A stretch of DNA of 10,550 bases. Origin: an uncultured Eubacterium sp. GTDB lineage: Bacteria > Bacillota > Clostridia > Lachnospirales > Lachnospiraceae. A program made the position numbers and the translations under genes. The DNA lies in NCBI GenBank assembly GCA_946412445.1, contig CAMKHH010000014.1:1-10550 (forward strand). Direction: 5' to 3'. Under the pieces are notes generated by a model. The model was given only the letters and a program-made list of their open reading frames with translations. It was not told the origin of the DNA and did no database searches. Shown here piece after piece: positions 6,649 through 10,550 of the stretch. Each line of letters begins with the position of its first letter. The first letter of the stretch is position 1.

Positions 6649-8199
6649 TCATACCTCCTTCATGAGCGTAGCCCGGTATTCTTCCGGTGTCATTCCAAAT
6701 GCCTTTTTAAAGGAATGGATATAATGTGAAACATCACGGTAGCCTACTTCAAAGGATACCTGCCCAATAAGCAGATTCTTATCCTTCAGAAGCACCTTCG
6801 ATTTTTCAAGTCTGTAATCAATCAGATACTTTGAAAAAGAACGCCCCATCTTCTTGCTGAACAGACGGCTTAAGTACGAATAACTCATAAAGTACTTGGA
6901 TTCAGCCAATTCCCGCAGGCAGATATCCCGGTAATAATTTCTTTTCACGTATTCGACGATGTCTTTGATGACAGTACTGCTGCACGCATTGCTTTCAGGC
7001 GTGCAGCACGAATACAGAATCGTTTCCTCTATCCACGCCTCAAGGTCTGAAATCCGGTTGAATCTGTACAGATCATATCGTCTTGAAAAACTTAATCTGC
7101 TATCATCATTCGTCTCTTCCACGGCTTCACGGGAATTGTCGCTCAGAATTTTCAACAGGTTGATGACTACCTTATATAAGCTCTGCACGGAGCTTCCGCT
7201 ATTAACAATTTCAGCCAAAATGTTATGAATGCACTCCATCCCTTTGGTATAATCTTTTACAGCAAGCGTCTTCGAAAGCTTATGGACCCACTGTACTTCT
7301 GATATTTCTTTTTTTTCCAACACCTTTGTGAACACATACAGCTTATTCCAACCATCAATCAACCTCTGGTTAATGGCGTAAATAGACTCATTATATGCCT
7401 TATAAAGATTCTCCCTGTCACAATACAAGCGGCTCATTCCGGCTGTAATCCCCTGATTGTAACAGACAAATATGTAATTAATCAGTTGGTTTATCTGTGC
7501 TGCAATCTCATCGACCGTATTCGCCTTTGCTTTTGAATCCCACAACAGAATATAAATATACTCGTTATTTATCTTACTGAAAAACCCTGTGACACTGCAA
7601 AAGATAAGTCTTTCTTTCAGTAATTTATATATATTTTCTACTTCTTTCCGGTTTTCCGATTGTATCAGCAACACCCTGTATGCCGCCGCCTTCTTTTCTA
7701 AAAACTCCGGAATGATCTGCTTTTGCAGTCCCGTATCTTTTGCCAGGGATTTCATGGTTATATACTGCTTATAAATATTATCCTCCACCCTGAGCATAAA
7801 ATCCTCATTCGCTTTTGTGTCATCTTCAATTTTTGAAATCATCTTGTGCAGCGGCTCCAGCAGATTATTTCTGAAAACCGGTTTGATAATATAATCCTTT
7901 ACATTATATTTTAATGCCTCTCTGGCATAATCAAAACGCTCATGAGCCGTAATCAGTACCACATACATACGCGGATAATTTTCATATAAATACCTGGACA
8001 ACTCCAATCCATCCATACTTCCCATCTGAATATCCGAAAGGACAAGCTGTATATTCTGATTCTCCGCCAAGGATACAATTGCCTCTTCCGCACTTTCCAC
8101 ATCTGCACACACATGAATGTCCAACTCACTGCTATTTATGATTTTTACGATGTTTTTTCTGGCGTATACTTCATCTTCAACAACCAACGCTCTAATCAT
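6649..8199 (-). CDS. Response regulator with AraC-type DNA-binding domain (YesN type)
   Basis: A 516-aa cytoplasmic transcription activator. The N-terminal receiver domain (about 1-122) has the acidic pair E8-D9, phosphorylation site D56 (LSDIQM), T84 (LITAH) and K106 (IIKPV). A long middle region (about 125-395) is typical of YesN-type regulators. The C-terminal AraC domain (about 408-516) shows both helix-turn-helix units, ending in the family signature (VSFEVGYRDVSHYIHSFKKAFGMTPEEYR). It is the partner of the kinase just upstream: the genes overlap by 8 bases (ATGATTAG). The start at 8199 gives the normal receiver N-terminus; a longer reading from 8262 would add 21 residues inside the kinase gene. 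It most likely activates the promoter of this operon, outside the window, in response to an extracellular sugar. A strong hairpin lies in the linker before the AraC domain. Confidence 0.95.
   Translation of the reverse strand: MIRALVVEDEVYARKNIVKIINSSELDIHVCADVESAEEAIVSLAENQNIQLVLSDIQMGSMDGLELSRYLYENYPRMYVVLITAHERFDYAREALKYNVKDYIIKPVFRNNLLEPLHKMISKIEDDTKANEDFMLRVEDNIYKQYITMKSLAKDTGLQKQIIPEFLEKKAAAYRVLLIQSENRKEVENIYKLLKERLIFCSVTGFFSKINNEYIYILLWDSKAKANTVDEIAAQINQLINYIFVCYNQGITAGMSRLYCDRENLYKAYNESIYAINQRLIDGWNKLYVFTKVLEKKEISEVQWVHKLSKTLAVKDYTKGMECIHNILAEIVNSGSSVQSLYKVVINLLKILSDNSREAVEETNDDSRLSFSRRYDLYRFNRISDLEAWIEETILYSCCTPESNACSSTVIKDIVEYVKRNYYRDICLRELAESKYFMSYSYLSRLFSKKMGRSFSKYLIDYRLEKSKVLLKDKNLLIGQVSFEVGYRDVSHYIHSFKKAFGMTPEEYRATLMKEV
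6654..6660 (-). promoter_or_regulatory. Strong ribosome binding site inside the end of the regulator gene
   Basis: AAGGAGG on the minus strand lies within the last codons of the response regulator (ATG AAG GAG GTA TGA). It is 14 bases before the transporter ATG at 6639, further than the usual 5-10. Another ATG at 6652, overlapping the regulator stop as ATGA, is only 1 base from it and is in a different frame. Translation of the transporter is probably coupled to termination of the regulator. Confidence 0.55.
6978..7008. other. 10-bp perfect GC-rich inverted repeat inside the regulator gene
   Basis: TGCTGCACGC (6978-6987) and GCGTGCAGCA (6999-7008) are perfect inverted complements with an 11-base loop (6988-6998). 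The stem lies in coding sequence for residues 397-407 (SCCTPESNACS), the linker directly before the AraC DNA-binding domain. No T-tract follows on either strand, so it is not an intrinsic terminator. It would form a stable hairpin in the mRNA; whether this matters is unknown. Confidence 0.5.
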
Positions 8200-10072
8200 T
8201 TCGCCACTCTTTCTCTTTCGATATTTCGTCATTAAAGCTAATATGCTTAAGCTTGATCTCAACGATTGTATTCAGATTCACTGTGCTTCTTAATTTGATT
8301 GAACAATCATTTCCATAATAATTCTTAATTCTGGCAATCACGTTTTTAAGCCCGATGCTTTCCTCCCATTTGTCCTCATCCAGAATTGTCTGACTGTCAA
8401 TCTCATGTTCCAGCATGTAATTAAGCTTTGCCAGCTTCTCTGGTTCGATTCCTTTTCCGTCATCACTGACATACAAAAACAGACAGGACTGCCGCATGAC
8501 GGCACTTATACGAATATGAAGACCTGATTTATCCCCTTTTCGGCAGGCATGTTTAAAAACATTTTCCAGCAGTGGCTGAAGGATAAATTTGATGATTTTT
8601 TCCTTGAGCATTGTTTCGGGTACGTCATACTGTATTTCTATTTTATTCTGAAAACGTACTTTTTGAATTTCAATATACGCATTGGCAATAGCCAGTTCTT
8701 CCTTTAACGTTACCAATTTTGTACCGCGGATATTGTATTGCAGAATCATGGAAAGATTGCTGGTCACATCAACCACCTCCCGAAGCTCATTAATTTCTGC
8801 AATTGAACCGATAACGTTCAGCGTATTGAATAAAAAATGTGGGTTGATCTGATAACGCAGAGCAATGGCCTGGGTATTTCTCTGATTCTTTTCGTATATG
8901 ATTTCCCTGTCAATGTAACGGTTCACCTGCTCCACAAGATGGTTGTAGCTGTTCATCACACTGCTGACCCGTTCGCTCACAGGTTTTTCGTAAGCGACCA
9001 GTTTTAAGGAATCACCGGAAGAATAGGTGCGAATGTTTGCTTCAAAATAGATGAGTGGTTTCAGAATTCTGACATTGATCCAATAAAGCAGAAGCAGCAC
9101 AATAGCAAAGACCACAACTAATAAAAACATGGTTATCTGATTCGACCTGTTCAAATCCTGCAGTATCTCTCCTTCTGTCCGAAGTTGTATAATGCTCCAC
9201 CCGGTTAGAATGTTTTCCTTTTTTGTAACGTAGACTCTTCTTCCATCACAGGAAACATTGCTTACTTTATTGCTTTTACAGTCCTGATTCAGAATTTTTT
9301 CTATAGCCTTCTCTGTACATGTACGTGATTGCTCATACCCGTCTCCATGTATGGAAAGAACGGGTCTGTCCTCATAAAAAAGATAGAAACATCCTTTTTG
9401 ATTCTTCACACTCGTTTTCAGCACATTAAGCAGCGCTTTGTAGTCAATATCAATACACATCAACGCCATCTCACTGTTCTCGTAAGCATACATTGGGTGA
9501 ATCGCCGTAATCACGGTCGTATTGTCAAAAAGAGAACCCTTGTTATATTTTTGCGTATAATACGTCCCTTTAAATTCCTTAGGAATATTTGCCTCTTTCT
9601 GTGCCTCAATAAACTCCAGGTACTCAGCAAAAACAGAAGGATTATTACTGTATACATTCCCGTATTTTGAGATGATTGTCGCCTGCTCTATGCCCGGATT
9701 CCACCCGACAATGTGCTTTAATGAATTGTCCATATACAGGGAATCTTCAAGTCTTTTTTTAAAATCTGTCTCTTTACTGTCAGTCAGAAGGATATCACGG
9801 GCTGTATAATCAAAATAATGAATTTCATAGAGCGTGCGCATACTTCCGAGAAAATTATCAAGAACCGTGTCGATATTATTACTGATATTCACCATGTTCT
9901 TCATTTCCGAATTCTTGATATCCTCCCGTTTGAAATAATACGAAAAAACACTTATCATCAATCCCATTAATATAACAATGATCAGGCCAATCAATACTTT
10001 GTTTTCTATATAGCGTTTTTTTTCATGATATAGATTCCCCTTGCAGGTTTTAAAGTCCGATCCGAAAATCAT
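8192..10072 (-). CDS. Membrane sensor histidine kinase (YesM type)
   Basis: A 626-aa kinase that senses an extracellular signal and phosphorylates the regulator encoded next. Layout: cytoplasmic tail, membrane helix 1 (about 25-46), extracellular sensor of about 265 residues (dCache-like by size), helix 2 (about 312-333), HAMP linker (about 334-387), His_kinase domain with phospho-accepting H412 in QINPHFLFN, then an HATPase domain with N504 (LLENVFKHA), DDGKG (537-541) and IGLKNV (573-578). As usual in the YesM/LytS group, the histidine motif is PHFLFN rather than an HisKA helix. The ATG at 10072 overlaps the permease stop as ATGA, with AGGGAG 10 bases upstream. The first 20 or so residues are unlike the family, and a second, better-looking but out-of-frame start is present at 10026. 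It is probably specific for the carbohydrate handled by the operon. Confidence 0.95.
   Translation of the reverse strand: MIFGSDFKTCKGNLYHEKKRYIENKVLIGLIIVILMGLMISVFSYYFKREDIKNSEMKNMVNISNNIDTVLDNFLGSMRTLYEIHYFDYTARDILLTDSKETDFKKRLEDSLYMDNSLKHIVGWNPGIEQATIISKYGNVYSNNPSVFAEYLEFIEAQKEANIPKEFKGTYYTQKYNKGSLFDNTTVITAIHPMYAYENSEMALMCIDIDYKALLNVLKTSVKNQKGCFYLFYEDRPVLSIHGDGYEQSRTCTEKAIEKILNQDCKSNKVSNVSCDGRRVYVTKKENILTGWSIIQLRTEGEILQDLNRSNQITMFLLVVVFAIVLLLLYWINVRILKPLIYFEANIRTYSSGDSLKLVAYEKPVSERVSSVMNSYNHLVEQVNRYIDREIIYEKNQRNTQAIALRYQINPHFLFNTLNVIGSIAEINELREVVDVTSNLSMILQYNIRGTKLVTLKEELAIANAYIEIQKVRFQNKIEIQYDVPETMLKEKIIKFILQPLLENVFKHACRKGDKSGLHIRISAVMRQSCLFLYVSDDGKGIEPEKLAKLNYMLEHEIDSQTILDEDKWEESIGLKNVIARIKNYYGNDCSIKLRSTVNLNTIVEIKLKHISFNDEISKEKEWRND
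10016..10042 (-). promoter_or_regulatory. Alternative ribosome binding site and ATG followed by an A8 run in the kinase gene
   Basis: On the minus strand AAGGGG (10037-10042) is followed after 10 bases by ATG (10024-10026) and a run of eight A (10016-10023). In the present sequence this ATG is out of frame with the kinase and stops within a few codons. With nine A it would read MKKKRYIENKVLIG directly into membrane helix 1, a typical sensor-kinase start. This may mark a slippage site, a base-count error, or an abandoned start. Confidence 0.4.
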
Positions 10073-10550
10073 GATTTTACTGCTCCCTGGGTCAGCCCTG
10101 ATATAATGTGCTTCTGTGCAAAGGCATATATGACTAAAACAGGTATCATCGAAACTAAAAAAGATGCAAAGGCCATGTTATAGTCGTTTGTATATTGCCC
10201 TGTAAAATTATACTGGAACAGCGGCAGTGTAAACATCTCCGGAGAGCGGTTTAGTAAAAGCAGCGGCATCTGAAAGTCATTCCAGACCCACAAAACATTC
10301 AAAACCATAATTGTTGCAAGTATTGGCTTGATCAACGGCAGCACCACCTTTACATATCCTGAGAATGCCGTACATCCATCGATATAGGATGCCTCTTCCA
10401 GATCTCTTGGAACCGCTTTTACGTAATTAACAATTAAAAATACTCCCTGCGACGACGCTAAGGTCACGTGCATAATAATCAGTCCCGGTATACTGCACAA
10501 ATTCATTCTCCCCAGATACATGACAAGAGGTACCATGATAACCTGAAATG
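10069..10550 (-). CDS. Carbohydrate ABC transporter permease, MalG type, C-terminal part (5' end outside window)
   Basis: The visible 160 or so residues are the C-terminal part of a membrane permease for sugar uptake, in the inner membrane, paired with a MalF-type permease and a solute-binding protein. The EAA loop that contacts the ATPase is clear: DLEEASYIDGCTAFSGYVKVVLPL. It is followed by the family's WNDFQMPLLLLN and a closing hydrophobic helix, then an end (QKHIISGLTQGAVKS) typical of MalG/LplC homologues. The reading frame stays open to the right edge (FQVI precedes the first in-window methionine at 10536), so the true start is outside. Its stop overlaps the kinase ATG as ATGA. The partner permease and binding protein are expected to the right. 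Confidence 0.95.
   Translation of the reverse strand, partial: FQVIMVPLVMYLGRMNLCSIPGLIIMHVTLASSQGVFLIVNYVKAVPRDLEEASYIDGCTAFSGYVKVVLPLIKPILATIMVLNVLWVWNDFQMPLLLLNRSPEMFTLPLFQYNFTGQYTNDYNMAFASFLVSMIPVLVIYAFAQKHIISGLTQGAVKS

Noticed and set aside
6461..6652. 63-codon minus-strand open frame starting at the ATGA overlapping the regulator stop
   Set aside because: It is out of frame with the transporter, its ATG is 1 base from the ribosome binding site, and the translation is cysteine- and tyrosine-rich noise overlapping a clear MFS gene.
8646..8662. Possible catabolite-repression (cre) site TGAAAACGTACTTT
   Set aside because: Only the left half fits the cre consensus, and it lies deep inside the histidine kinase coding region.
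768..10550. A previously undescribed defence system, mobile element or CRISPR array
   Set aside because: All genes fall in carbohydrate transport, signalling and metabolism families; no nuclease, integrase, transposase, reverse transcriptase or spaced repeats were seen.

Overview
The window looks like chromosome of an anaerobic member of the Bacillota, most likely a Clostridia/Lachnospiraceae-type gut or soil bacterium. The reasons are strong AGGAGG-type ribosome binding sites, moderate-to-low GC, a YesM/YesN-type two-component system beside a carbohydrate ABC transporter, and an anaerobe's desulfoferrodoxin. This placement is inference from gene content, not from a marker gene. Every gene I can support is on the minus strand, so transcription runs from high to low coordinates.

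Right to left, the layout is: the C-terminal part of a MalG-type sugar ABC permease (runs off the right edge); a membrane sensor histidine kinase (YesM type); its AraC-output response regulator (YesN type); an MFS transporter; a PfkB-family sugar kinase; an L-fucose/L-arabinose-isomerase-like protein; a small cupin-like protein of the DUF4867 type; an aldo/keto reductase; and a class II ketose-bisphosphate aldolase. These nine genes are packed with overlaps of 4 or 8 nt, or gaps of at most 22 nt. They very probably form one operon that starts beyond the right edge.

Read as a pathway, the cluster would import a carbohydrate through the ABC and/or MFS transporter and isomerise an aldose to a ketose. 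The ketose would be phosphorylated with a PfkB kinase and cleaved with a KbaY/GatY-type class II aldolase to dihydroxyacetone phosphate plus an aldehyde (or aldose phosphate). The aldo/keto reductase could reduce that aldehyde. The order isomerase-kinase-aldolase-reductase resembles fucose/rhamnose, inositol (IolC/IolJ/IolS) and sulfoquinovose (sulfo-EMP) catabolism, but the family combination matches none of the textbook sets. The substrate is therefore open, and this is the most interesting point of the window.

Left of the aldolase is a non-coding gap of about 175 bases holding a good sigma-A promoter for a separate gene, a class I desulfoferrodoxin (superoxide reductase) with an unusual 25-residue C-terminal tail. 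The last 150 bases at the left edge carry no gene but hold a long terminator-like hairpin, a smaller hairpin and a 9-bp direct repeat. There are no tRNA or rRNA genes, CRISPR arrays, insertion sequences or phage genes that I can see.
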